Shown in pieces: positions 1 to 6,055 of a stretch of 6,068 bases of DNA. Source of the stretch: JAIBCL01 sp031411695 (lineage in GTDB: Bacteria > Verrucomicrobiota > Verrucomicrobiia > Verrucomicrobiales > Verrucomicrobiaceae); assembly GCA_031411695.1 (NCBI GenBank), contig JANOBO010000355.1, positions 1 through 6,068 of the forward strand. Reading direction: 5' to 3'. The position numbers and the translations under genes were made by a program. The notes under the pieces are model-generated. The model saw only the letters and a list, made by a program, of their open reading frames with translations, had not been told where the DNA came from and made no database searches. How positions within the stretch are numbered: position 1 is the first letter of the stretch; every line of letters begins with the position of its first letter.

Positions 1-1528
1 TCACGCTCGCCGCATTCGTCACCGCATTTTCCCAAGTGGACTCGCCATTGTCCGTGCTCTGCCAGATCAAACCAGTCACGTTGTCCGTGATGGTGCCATT
101 GCCGTTGTTGGTGAAAGCCTGAGCATTGATCGTGTAGTCGCTGTCCTCACCATCGCCAGCGCTGCCGGTGAAGTTTCCCGTCTGCGAGGTGTCCGGCAGC
201 GCGAGCATGCTCTTGCCGCTCATCGGGTAAGTCGTGACGCGGTTGCCATTGCTGTTGTAGATCGTCGTCGTGGTGCCAGTCGTTGGATGCCGATACGTCA
301 TCGTGTAAGTCCTCGGCACCGCTTTGCGATTCAGCCGCCAGCAGATGTCATAGGTCACACTGCTATGGGTGTAGCGCATGAGGAAGTCATCCTCACTCGG
401 CGTGCCGCTGACGTTTTCGATGAAGTGCCCGCTGCCATCGACACTCAGCGCCACCGGATTCTTGAAAGCCGTGATCGACGCACCCGCCAACGGAACCGCC
501 GTGTAGCCGCCAGTGCCCGAGGCACGCATGCTCGTGACCGATGGCTGCGGATCGATCTGCGAGTCAAAATTCACCACCACGCCATGCATGGCATTCATCA
601 TGAAAGGGTTCGCAGGCGTCCAAGTCGCCGTGCCCGAGTTATAAGTGCCTCGCGCATGGTAGTGATAGCCCCAGGTGCCATGATCGTGCCCGCCATCCAC
701 ATCCAGAGCCTGCATCGCCGAGCCATCCGGCTCCACATAGCCATAGACCGGATAGCCATCCAGCGCCCAAGCGATAGGCTTGTCATTCCCCAACACCGGA
801 ATCAAATGCACCGGATAAATGTGATAGTGATAATCATCCGCCAGCCCGCAGTGCCCGCCATACACATCCAGCTCACCGATGCTGTAACTGAACTGCCCCG
901 TGTTATTGCGCGGATTAAAAATCGGCACGCCATCCGAACCCAACGCCACTGCCCCGCGCAAAAAATTTCCCGTCAGCGAAATCGGTGAAGCCGCCGCCAC
1001 TGGCACCAGCGGAATCTTCCACACATTCGGCTGCCCAAAGCCCAGCGACCCCGCATTGTTCGTCCCATTCGTCGTGCCGATGAAATACGAAACCGGCATC
1101 GGCACCTGCTGCTGCCACGACGTGATCCCCACCATCAGATTCGGCTGCCGCGTGCGATCCGGGATGCCATCCGACTCCACGTAAAAGTAGGAGGCATCAT
1201 TGTAGAACCGCAGCTTCGGCTTAAACGGCAAAAACGAAGCCGACATCAGCTCCCCATTCCCCGGCGCCGCCAAAGTCGAGCCTTGAGCGAGCATGGCGAG
1301 ATTCGTCATCATGGAAGCCACCTGCACTTCCTTTGTCACCACAGGCTTCAGTACCTGTTTGTTGTCCGCCTTTGCCAAAGCCATCCGCTTCGCCATGAAC
1401 TCATCCGCGATGTGCTTTCGCAGCATCTCCTTGTCCATCGGCAGGCCATTGGAATCCGCCGTATGAGCAAGCGCGGAGATGGGAAGTGCGAGAGCGAGAA
1501 AAGAAAAGTGGAGCTTCATGCCCTGCAT
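1..1528 (-). CDS. Secreted YHYH-domain protein with DUF1566 (Lcl_C)-like start, partial at left edge
   Basis: The minus-strand frame is open from 1528 to the window edge (509 codons, no stop), so the C-terminus lies outside. The N-terminus is a clear signal peptide (MQGMKLHFSFLALALPISALA), implying export. Two YHYH motifs are visible: DDYHYHIYP (Y233-H236) and HDHGTWGYHYHARG (Y288-H291), with nearby GGHCG and GGHDHG histidines. This matches the YHYH family, extracytoplasmic proteins of unknown biochemical role; the histidine clusters suggest metal binding (inference). From about residue 470, NGNGTITDNVTGLIWQ matches the opening of DUF1566/Lcl_C domains, often found C-terminally in secreted bacterial proteins. 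Start: ATG at 1528 is the first in frame (a TGA lies at 1555-1553) and has AGGGGA nine bases upstream; ATG at 1519 is the alternative, three codons in. It is divergent from the DUF2062 gene. Family call is firm, function is unknown. Confidence 0.85.
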   Translation of the reverse strand, partial: MQGMKLHFSFLALALPISALAHTADSNGLPMDKEMLRKHIADEFMAKRMALAKADNKQVLKPVVTKEVQVASMMTNLAMLAQGSTLAAPGNGELMSASFLPFKPKLRFYNDASYFYVESDGIPDRTRQPNLMVGITSWQQQVPMPVSYFIGTTNGTNNAGSLGFGQPNVWKIPLVPVAAASPISLTGNFLRGAVALGSDGVPIFNPRNNTGQFSYSIGELDVYGGHCGLADDYHYHIYPVHLIPVLGNDKPIAWALDGYPVYGYVEPDGSAMQALDVDGGHDHGTWGYHYHARGTYNSGTATWTPANPFMMNAMHGVVVNFDSQIDPQPSVTSMRASGTGGYTAVPLAGASITAFKNPVALSVDGSGHFIENVSGTPSEDDFLMRYTHSSVTYDICWRLNRKAVPRTYTMTYRHPTTGTTTTIYNSNGNRVTTYPMSGKSMLALPDTSQTGNFTGSAGDGEDSDYTINAQAFTNNGNGTITDNVTGLIWQSTDNGESTWENAVTNAASV

Positions 1529-1664
1529 CAGTGGACGTCCCCTGTAAGGCGTTCATCTGTCGATTGCGGGAGAATTGTCGGGATTGTGTAAAGGGATGGA
1601 AGCTAATGATGGCCCGCGCGCACGAGTCCAAGGTCAACGGATGGCCGCAGCCCCACCACTTTTC
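1529..1664. other. Left half of a divergent upstream region, split by an IS
   Basis: This gap, together with 2129-2201 on the far side of the insertion element, would form a roughly 200-bp divergent promoter region between the YHYH gene (minus) and the DUF2062 gene (plus). I see no convincing -35/-10 pair on either strand and no other gene. The insertion may have separated either gene from upstream control sites (inference). Confidence 0.4.
1538..1543 (-). promoter_or_regulatory. Ribosome binding site deciding the YHYH gene start
   Basis: AGGGGA on the minus strand, nine bases before the ATG at 1528. The second in-frame ATG (1519) has only a weak CAGGGC directly before it, so this site favours 1528. 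It is one of few recognisable Shine-Dalgarno sequences in the window. Confidence 0.5.
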
Positions 1665-1686
1665 CTGAGAGCCTATCCGGCAAAAG
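1665..1686 (+). repeat. Left terminal inverted repeat of the IS5-type element
   Basis: Begins CTGAGAGCCTATCCGG and ends CAAAAG. It is the exact reverse complement of 2107-2128 over 22 bases; identity stops on the inner side at 1687. Confidence 0.92.
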
Positions 1687-1690
1687 AATG

Positions 1691-2120
1691 TAGTCAGTGA
1701 AAACGGGTGCAGGATGGCGGATGGCAGCGAAAAGCTACCGGTCAGCCGGCTACGACACAGGCCAAGCTGCTCTTGTGCATGTTCTGCCACAGCTTCCTGG
1801 AGCTGCTCATGATTTTTGCCGATGGCGGTAGTGCCGGGAAGCGTGAGCAGTCCGTGCAGAGCAGGGGCCAGATCTTCGGCCATGGCGCGAGCTTTGGCCT
1901 GGGCATCATGAAGAAACTCGAAGACCAGAAGGGATTCATCGTGCTGCCAAGACGCTGGGTCATCGAGCGCAGCTTCGGCTGGCTGGTCAAGCAGCGGCGG
2001 CTCACCCGCGATCACGAGAAAAATCCCCGCCACCACGAAGCCTTCGTTTATATCGCCTTCATCGGCATCATGACCCAGCGCCTCACCACTTTACAGCCTC
2101 CTCAACCTTTTGCCGGATAG
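1691..2120 (+). pseudogene. IS5-family DDE transposase remnant, N-terminally truncated and frame-shifted
   Basis: The frame from 1761 to the TAG at 2118 reads AKLLL, then FADGGSAGK (second catalytic Asp, codon 1821-1823), then KGFIVLPRRWVIERSFGWL (catalytic Glu, codon 1965-1967) and a basic tail RRLTRDHEKNPRHHEA. This is the C-terminal half of IS5/IS1031-like transposases (DDE_Tnp_1 superfamily). In another frame, 1694-1762 reads SVKT...SAGYDTG, which resembles the family segment directly after the first catalytic Asp (family DSQSVKT...GYDAGKK). The first Asp itself is replaced by a TAG at 1691. So the N-terminus is lost up to the first catalytic residue, and a second out-of-frame deletion joins GYDTG to AKLLL near 1757-1764. 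An open frame from GTG 1707 gives 137 residues, but lacking D1 it cannot be a working transposase. The D1-side reading rests on recalled family motifs. Confidence 0.82.
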
Positions 2121-2128
2121 GCTCTCAG
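2107..2128 (-). repeat. Right terminal inverted repeat of the IS5-type element
   Basis: Begins CTTTTGCCGG and ends GGCTCTCAG; perfect 22-bp match to the complement of 1665-1686. It includes the transposase stop codon. Confidence 0.92.
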
Positions 2129-2201
2129 AAGAGTTGAATCCAACCTCCCGCCAGAGACGAACCTCTTAGCCCATGATCTCGCACGGTTTTTTCCGCCATC
2201 C

Positions 2202-2702
2202 ATGACCGAGGCCGTCCAGCGCGAGCCTCTCTGGCGGCGATGGGTCGTGAGGCCGGTGATGAACCAGCTCACCCATGGCACCGAGCCGGCCAGGATCGCA
2301 AAGGCCATCGCCTTCGGGGTCACGCTCGGGCTGTTCCCATTGCTCGGCACGCCGACGCTGCTCTCCATCGCTGTCGGCATCGCGCTGCGGCTCAATCAGC
2401 CGGTGCTCCAGGTTTTTCGCGAGCTGACCTATCCGCTCCACCTCGCGACGGTGCTGCTCTTCATTCGCGCGGGAGAAAATTTGTACGGCGCGCAGCACAC
2501 CGCGCTCTCGATCCCGCAGTTGATGGAGCGCTTCGCCGCCAGTCCGTCGAGGTTCATGGCAGACTTCGGAATGCTCGGCGTGTATGCCGTCTCCGCCTGG
2601 GCGCTGCTCGCGCCAGTGCTTCTCGCCTTGATTTACCTCATCGCGCTGCCGCTCATCAAGCGGCTCTCGAACCGTTTCACCCGCTCTACCGATGCCGCAT
2701 GA
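2202..2702 (+). CDS. DUF2062 domain-containing membrane protein
   Basis: 166 residues. After a basic cytoplasmic-looking N-terminus (WRRWVVRPVMNQL), ARIAKAIAFGVTLGLFPLLG (residues 30-49) continuing into TPTLLS and a hydrophobic stretch to about 62 is the DUF2062 hallmark. Further hydrophobic segments lie at about 69-89 and 124-152, and the C-terminus is basic (KRLSNRFTR). The family consists of small inner-membrane proteins with no established biochemistry; some members are linked to glycosyltransferases or polysaccharide genes, but nothing here shows that. Start: the only in-frame ATG, with no recognisable Shine-Dalgarno before it. The last 11 bases overlap the start of the DUF1295 gene, so the two are probably co-transcribed and translationally coupled. 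The IS remnant ends 73 bases upstream. Family assignment is fairly firm; function is unknown. Confidence 0.82.
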   Translation: MTEAVQREPLWRRWVVRPVMNQLTHGTEPARIAKAIAFGVTLGLFPLLGTPTLLSIAVGIALRLNQPVLQVFRELTYPLHLATVLLFIRAGENLYGAQHTALSIPQLMERFAASPSRFMADFGMLGVYAVSAWALLAPVLLALIYLIALPLIKRLSNRFTRSTDAA

Positions 2703-3480
2703 TTTCTGGCTCTTGATTGGATGCGGCGCGCTCGTCGTGTTCGCGCTCTTCACGCTCACCTGGCTGCTCAGCTTGAAGCTGGACAATTTTTCTTTTGTGG
2801 ACATTACCTGGTCCTACAGCCTCGCCTTTCTCGCGCCGCTCTATGCGCTGGCCGGAGGCGGATTCACGCAGAGAAAAATCCTCGCCGCGACGATGGCCAT
2901 GATCTGGAGCCTGCGCCTCGGTACTTATCTCTTCATCCGCATCAAACGCCATCATCCACACGAAGACGCGCGCTACCTCGTGCTGCGTGAGAAATGGAAA
3001 CAGCATCTCGCGCGCAGCTTCTTCTTATTCTTCCAGGCGCAGGCCGTGCTTATCCTTTTGCTCTCCGCGCCCATCCTGCTCGCCTGTTTGAATCCCGCGC
3101 CGAATCTTGGCCTCATCGAGATCATCGGCGCCACAGTCTGGCTCATCGGCATCTGCGGCGAGGCGGCGAGCGACGCTCAGATGCAGCGCTTCAAATCGGA
3201 TCCTGCGAGCAAAGGCAAAGTCTGCCAGCTCGGACTCTGGCGTTACTCGCGCCACCCGAATTACTTTTTCGAGTCCGTCGTGTGGCTCGGCTTCTGGCTC
3301 TTCGCCTGCGGCTCACCCTGGGGCTGGCTCACGGTCTATGCGCCGCTCATGATTCTCTACTTCCTCCTCCGCGTCACCGGCATCCCGCTCACCGAGAAGT
3401 GCGCCGTCGAGAGCAAAGGCGACGCCTATCGCGAGTATCAGCGCACAACCCATGCCTTCTTCCCTTGGAAGCCGCGTTGA
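2692..3480 (+). CDS. DUF1295 domain-containing membrane protein (steroid 5-alpha-reductase-like fold)
   Basis: 262 residues, the normal length for the family, with about seven hydrophobic segments (near 8-26, 38-54, 66-82, 108-130, 140-156, 190-206, 214-230). Diagnostic motifs: FVDITW (35-40), RIKRHHPHEDARY (83-95), EAASDAQMQRFK (157-168), the hallmark GLWRYSRHPNYFFESVVWLG (181-200), and the C-terminal LTEKCA...YREYQRTTHAFFPW. DUF1295 proteins belong to the superfamily of membrane steroid reductases and isoprenylcysteine methyltransferases, which use NADPH or SAM through the conserved C-terminal RHPNYF region. The substrate here is unknown; a lipid is likely by analogy. The ATG lies inside the upstream gene (11-bp overlap) with no Shine-Dalgarno, which suggests coupled translation. 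A hairpin terminator follows at 3632-3665. It converges on the farnesyl diphosphate synthase gene. Confidence 0.9.
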   Translation: MPHDFWLLIGCGALVVFALFTLTWLLSLKLDNFSFVDITWSYSLAFLAPLYALAGGGFTQRKILAATMAMIWSLRLGTYLFIRIKRHHPHEDARYLVLREKWKQHLARSFFLFFQAQAVLILLLSAPILLACLNPAPNLGLIEIIGATVWLIGICGEAASDAQMQRFKSDPASKGKVCQLGLWRYSRHPNYFFESVVWLGFWLFACGSPWGWLTVYAPLMILYFLLRVTGIPLTEKCAVESKGDAYREYQRTTHAFFPWKPR

Positions 3481-3631
3481 TCGTAGATCTCGCGCCGCGC
3501 CGCGCGTTCTGCTGCGGCAGCCTGCTCTGACAACCACCCGCTTTTATGAGAGTGCTCGAAGCAATCAGCCGTGGGCGTGTCGTGGAGGTCGAGGGCTGCA
3601 AGGAAATTTCCGGGCCACCGCCTGAAAAAGC

Positions 3632-3665
3632 GAAACCCCGTGCGTCACATTCGGCACGGGGTTTC
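3632..3665. terminator. Hairpin terminator between convergent genes
   Basis: A perfect 12-bp inverted repeat, GAAACCCCGTGC (3632-3643) and GCACGGGGTTTC (3654-3665), with a 10-base loop. The G+C-rich core is flanked by A/T within the stem: AAA on the left and TTT on the right. It is preceded by GAAAAAG on the plus strand, which gives CTTTTTC after the stem when read on the minus strand. It lies about 150 bp after the DUF1295 stop and about 250 bp after the synthase stop, so it can serve both strands. The U-run on the plus side is short, so some read-through is possible. Confidence 0.65.
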
Positions 3666-3768
3666 ACAGCCCATTATGAAAAATCGTCGGGAGGTCGCTG
3701 GGTGCTGATCTCGATCTCGCTGTCTCGATCCGCGCCGTCGCTTGCTCCAACGACGATACTGTTCGCGA

Positions 3769-3865
3769 AGAATCGCAGGAATGAAATTTGGAAATTGTAA
3801 GAAGATTGTAAGAGGACAGTGACGACCATGGCACAAGCTCAGGAATGAGAGAATCGCAGGAATGA
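3769..3865 (+). repeat. Short direct repeats (AGAATCGCAGGAATGA family)
   Basis: The 16-mer AGAATCGCAGGAATGA occurs exactly at 3769-3784 and 3850-3865 (81 bp apart). Its core CAGGAATGA occurs a third time at 3840-3848. Between them ATTGTAAGA is repeated at 3794-3802 and 3805-3813. No coding frame explains them. They resemble fragments of a dispersed intergenic repeat; role unknown. Confidence 0.6.
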
Positions 3866-3916
3866 CAGAGGATGATGGACGCCGTTGGTCACGGGTCATC
3901 CGGCGTTGGTTATTCC

Positions 3917-4864
3917 TCAATACTCTCTGGCCAACAGATGATCGGCTAGCTGGCGGAGGCGGTGGGCGGCATCTTTGAAGGGTTCGAGCGCTTTGTGGGC
4001 TTCGTCGGTAAGGCGGTGGGCTTCTTCGCGGGAGGCCGCGAGGCCGATGAGCGATGGGTAGGTGGACTTTGCGGCGGCGATGTCCTTGCCCGCGCTCTTG
4101 CCGAGTTTCTCGCTGCTCTGCGTCACATCGAGAATGTCGTCGATGACCTGAAAGGCGAGTCCCGTGGCCATGCCGAAGGTTCTGAGCGCGGCGATCTGCT
4201 CGTCAGTCGCGCCCGCGCTCATTGCGCCGAGCAGGATGGAGGTGGTGAGAAGCGCGGCGGTCTTGCTCTCGTGGACGTAGCGCAGATCGGCCATGGGGAG
4301 ATTTTTGCCCTCGCCCTCGAGGTCGGCCACCTGGCCGCCGACGAGGTGGCGGCTGCCGGCGGTGATGGCCAGCTCGCGCACGAAGTCGCCAGCGGTGAAG
4401 CGCGCGTTCGGCGGGGTGCGCGCGACGAGTTCGAATGCCAACGCCTGGAGCGCATCCCCTGCGAGCACGGCGACGCCTTCGCCGTAAACTTTGTGGCAAG
4501 TGGGCACGCCGCGGCGGAAGTCGTCGTCATCCATGCAGGGGAGGTCATCGTGGATGAGGGAGTAAGTGTGCAGGCACTCGACGGCACAAGCGGCGGGCAT
4601 GGCGGTGTCTGGAGTTCCGCCGCAAGCCTCAGCGGCGGCGAGGCAGAGGATGGGCCGCAGCCGCTTGCCACCGGCAAAGACGCTGTGCCGCATGGCCTTG
4701 TGGATCGTGGCTGGATGCGTATCGGCGGATGGGATGGCGCCGTCGAGGGCGGCGTCGATCCGGGTGATCTGCGCGGCCAGATAATCGCTGAGCTGGAGTG
4801 GCAGGGCTGCGACGGGGCCGTCTCCGCCGGCCGTCTCTAGGTTGTCCGCTTGGGCTGCATTCAT
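3917..4864 (-). CDS. ispA: Farnesyl diphosphate synthase, IspA type (polyprenyl synthetase family)
   Basis: 315 residues from ATG 4864. Cytosolic enzyme that condenses isopentenyl diphosphate with dimethylallyl/geranyl diphosphate, probably to C15 farnesyl diphosphate, precursor of quinones, undecaprenyl carrier and hopanoids/carotenoids. Motifs in order: GGKRLRP (65-71); first Asp-rich motif DDLPCMD (106-112) followed by DDDFRRG; GEGVAVLAGDAL; GGQVADLEG (176-184); KT (201-202); second Asp-rich motif FQVIDDILD (238-246); GKSAGKD (255-261); KSTYP. Residues before the first motif, YSLIHDD, match E. coli IspA; the bulky Tyr five positions before the first Asp is the known limiter of chain length and favours C15 over C20. 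Start: a TTG at 4921 would add 19 residues (334 aa), with AGGTGG only four bases away. I prefer ATG 4864, closer to family length, though it lacks a Shine-Dalgarno. Single gene, convergent with DUF1295. Confidence 0.93.
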   Translation of the reverse strand: MNAAQADNLETAGGDGPVAALPLQLSDYLAAQITRIDAALDGAIPSADTHPATIHKAMRHSVFAGGKRLRPILCLAAAEACGGTPDTAMPAACAVECLHTYSLIHDDLPCMDDDDFRRGVPTCHKVYGEGVAVLAGDALQALAFELVARTPPNARFTAGDFVRELAITAGSRHLVGGQVADLEGEGKNLPMADLRYVHESKTAALLTTSILLGAMSAGATDEQIAALRTFGMATGLAFQVIDDILDVTQSSEKLGKSAGKDIAAAKSTYPSLIGLAASREEAHRLTDEAHKALEPFKDAAHRLRQLADHLLAREY

Positions 4865-4995
4865 GTGGGGGAAATGATGTTCCGGGACCAGGCCGGCATT
4901 GTGCTCGGGAGAGTAGCGCAACCTGCCACCTTGCCAACTTCACAAGCAGCGCTGTGGTGGCGGCAAAACACCGCGCCTGTCCACGCTGCGCGGGT

Positions 4996-5184
4996 GAGGT
5001 AAAACCATTCCACCGCACCGCCCCGCCATGGAACGGCGAGGTAGAACCATTCCACCACACCGCCCCGCCATGGAACGGCGAGGTAAAATCATTCCACCGC
5101 ACCGTCCCGCCGCGGGGCGGTGAGGTAGAATCATTCCACCTCGGGGTAAAATGGTTCCACGGTGAGGTAAAATCATTCTACCTC
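4996..5184. repeat. Tandem array of 42-nt repeats built of two alternating 21-nt modules
   Basis: Four and a half copies without spacers. Module A starts at 4996, 5038, 5080, 5122 and 5164 and begins GAGGTARAAYCATTCYACC. Module B starts at 5017, 5059, 5101 and 5143. B1 and B2 are identical (ACCGCCCCGCCATGGAAC then GGC), B3 diverges, and B4 has been replaced by an A-like sequence (GGGGTAAAATGGTTCCAC). Some modules are palindromic: A4 and A5 pair 9 of 10 positions around a central base, and B3 pairs all 10 counting one G-T wobble. Read as protein on the plus strand, the array gives a 14-residue repeat (GEVKPFHRTAPPWN and variants), but no surrounding gene supports translation. Possible roles are protein binding in the divergent promoter region, structured RNA leader, or selfish palindromic repeat; none is demonstrated. 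Confidence 0.88.
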
Positions 5185-5284
5185 ACGGGCGCGGCCGTCA
5201 AATTGCTCACAATGAGGCATTTTGGAGATTCGACCCGGTTTCCAGGGGAAGATGGTGGAAAAGTATATCGCGTCTCGGCAGATT

Positions 5285-5295
5285 GTTAGGCTAAC
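5285..5295. promoter_or_regulatory. Small dyad upstream of the PEP-CTERM gene
   Basis: GTTAG-G-CTAAC, a perfect 5-bp inverted repeat about 28 bases before the ATG. It could be a small operator, or chance. An AGAAGG at 5301-5306 is 16 bases from the ATG, too far to be a standard ribosome site. Confidence 0.2.
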
Positions 5296-5322
5296 TTAAC
5301 AGAAGGCTCTCCTCGCTCCGCA

Positions 5323-5997
5323 ATGGCTTCCAACCTCCCTCGACTCGCCTGTGCATTTGTATTCTTGATGATGGCCCCGGTGGCCGGCGCGAGAACGGTT
5401 TCCTGGTTCAGCGGTGTGGGAGATTCATTCCTCCACACCAGCGGGAGCACGAGCTGGGACAGCAGCCTGCGTTTCGAGCTTGGCGCGTTCGCGCTGGGCT
5501 TCACGCCTACCTCGGCCAACATCTCGCAGTGGGCGGCGAACTGGATGATTTTTGATGAGGCGAACGCGGCCAATGGACACTGGAATCCAACGGCTGGCTA
5601 CTTCGTGAATCAGGCGATGACTATCGCGGCGGACACTGGCGCCGTCCACTCCACGGGTGATACGACAGGGATGAATGAGTTTTGGATTTACACGGGCAGC
5701 CCCTCCACCTACCAGCCGGCCTACATTTGGGCCTACAATTCAAAGACGCTCGGCGGCGCCAGCGAGTGGGCGCTTGTGGGGAATGCGGGGTGGACGTTCC
5801 CGGCTCCGGCCGTGCTCGACCCCATCCCCGTGGAATTTTACCTTGGAAACGCAATGGCCAGCCTCGGCAGCCTCGTCGTGAATCCAGCCACTTTCGAGAC
5901 GACCCTGCGGACGGTGGCGGTCCACGCGCCGGAGCCACAAGGCCTGATGCCGCTGGGGGTGGTTGCAGCGCTCTTCGCGCGCCGCAGGCGAAAGTAG
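5323..5997 (+). CDS. Secreted PEP-CTERM protein of unknown function
   Basis: 224 residues. The N-terminus MASNLPRLACAFVFLMMAPV followed by AGA is a signal peptide with likely cleavage near residue 23. The C-terminus has the tripartite sorting signal: PEP (203-205), a short hydrophobic segment GLMPLGVVAALFA, then RRRRK. In organisms with an exosortase this signal directs membrane processing and export to the surface or extracellular matrix. The mature part is rich in W, F, Y, T and G (FELGAFALGFTPT, WAANWMIFDEANAANGHWNP, EWALVGNAGWTFPAP), with no cysteine after the signal peptide. That fits a beta-rich secreted domain typical of many Verrucomicrobiota PEP-CTERM proteins, but I recognise no catalytic motif. 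No exosortase is in the window. No good Shine-Dalgarno is present. The stop codon is the first base-pairs of a long inverted repeat, which probably ends the transcript. Confidence 0.85.
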   Translation: MASNLPRLACAFVFLMMAPVAGARTVSWFSGVGDSFLHTSGSTSWDSSLRFELGAFALGFTPTSANISQWAANWMIFDEANAANGHWNPTAGYFVNQAMTIAADTGAVHSTGDTTGMNEFWIYTGSPSTYQPAYIWAYNSKTLGGASEWALVGNAGWTFPAPAVLDPIPVEFYLGNAMASLGSLVVNPATFETTLRTVAVHAPEPQGLMPLGVVAALFARRRRK

Positions 5998-6051
5998 TCC
6001 AGTCACTCCGTGACTGGAGTCATTGAAACCAGTCACGGAGTGACTGGGCTA
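5995..6051. repeat. Nested inverted repeat at the PEP-CTERM gene end (REP-like or terminator)
   Basis: Two 19-nt sequences, CCAGTCACTCCGTGACTGG (5999-6017) and CCAGTCACGGAGTGACTGG (6029-6047), are exact reverse complements and each is itself an 8-bp hairpin with a 3-base loop. The outer pairing extends to TAG/CTA (5995 to 6051) with one wobble, giving a 23-bp stem around an 11-base loop. The TAG at the stem base is the stop codon. Only a weak T-run (CTTTG) follows, so it is either a terminator of modest strength or an extragenic palindrome of the REP type. Confidence 0.85.
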
Positions 6052-6055
6052 CTTT

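Larger units (their letters stand above)
1665..2128 (+). mobile_element. Degenerate IS5-family insertion sequence (464 bp, intact ends, broken transposase)
   Basis: Bounded by perfect 22-bp inverted repeats (1665-1686 and 2107-2128) and containing the C-terminal portion of an IS5-type DDE transposase. The transposase stop codon (TAG, 2118-2120) lies inside the right inverted repeat, a usual arrangement for these compact elements. A complete element of this type should be around twice this size, so much of the interior is gone. I find no clean direct target duplication: the left flank ends TTTTC and the right flank begins AAGAG. Because both ends are intact, it could in principle still be moved by a transposase supplied elsewhere (inference), making it MITE-like. 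It sits between two divergent genes and interrupts neither. Confidence 0.85.
3481..3916. other. Convergent intergenic region (436 bp) without a supported gene
   Basis: It separates the ends of the DUF1295 gene (plus) and the farnesyl diphosphate synthase gene (minus). It holds a strong hairpin (3632-3665) and a direct-repeat patch (3769-3865). Open frames at 3546-3800 (plus, 84 aa) and 3645-3920 (minus, 91 aa) run straight through the hairpin, have low-complexity arginine/serine-rich translations and no recognisable domain, so I do not call them. Between 3481 and 3600 I see nothing beyond G+C-rich sequence. Confidence 0.6.
4865..5322. other. Divergent intergenic region (458 bp) between ispA and the PEP-CTERM gene
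   Basis: It must hold the promoters of both flanking genes, but no consensus -35/-10 or sigma-54 site stands out. Its centre (4996-5184) is the 21+21-nt repeat array. The 4865-4995 part could alternatively encode the 19-residue N-terminal extension of the synthase (TTG 4921). The 5185-5322 part is A/T-richer and holds a short dyad (5285-5295). Long open frames here (for example 4798-5289 plus, and three minus-strand frames) arise because the repeat period is divisible by three and contains no stops. Confidence 0.6.

Noticed and set aside
287..988. A 233-residue plus-strand frame rich in Arg and His.
   Set aside because: It lies opposite the YHYH gene; the composition is what the complement of that coding sequence gives.
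1401..2036. A 211-residue minus-strand frame spanning the YHYH start and the IS.
   Set aside because: It crosses the left IS boundary and is opposite the transposase remnant, so it cannot be an ancestral gene.
3645..3920. A 91-residue minus-strand frame after ispA.
   Set aside because: It includes the hairpin and the direct repeats, has a low-complexity translation and no domain or ribosome site.
3962..4840. A 292-residue plus-strand open frame opposite ispA.
   Set aside because: It is the shadow of a high-G+C gene whose minus-strand frame carries every polyprenyl synthase motif; the plus-strand translation has no recognisable domain.
4996..5184. Possible CRISPR array.
   Set aside because: There are no unique spacers: the 21-nt modules are contiguous and both alternate types are repeated; no cas genes are near.
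5185..5284. Sigma-54 promoter for the PEP-CTERM gene, as seen for some PEP-CTERM regulons.
   Set aside because: I could not find the TGGCAC-N5-TTGC pattern at proper spacing; the A/T-rich stretch alone is not enough.
4798..5289. A 163-residue plus-strand frame with 14-residue repeats (GEVKPFHRTAPPWN and variants), which could look like a repeat protein.
   Set aside because: It starts at a GTG antisense to the ispA 5' end, has no ribosome site, and several minus-strand frames are equally open across the array because 42 is divisible by three. The DNA repeat itself is the simpler explanation.
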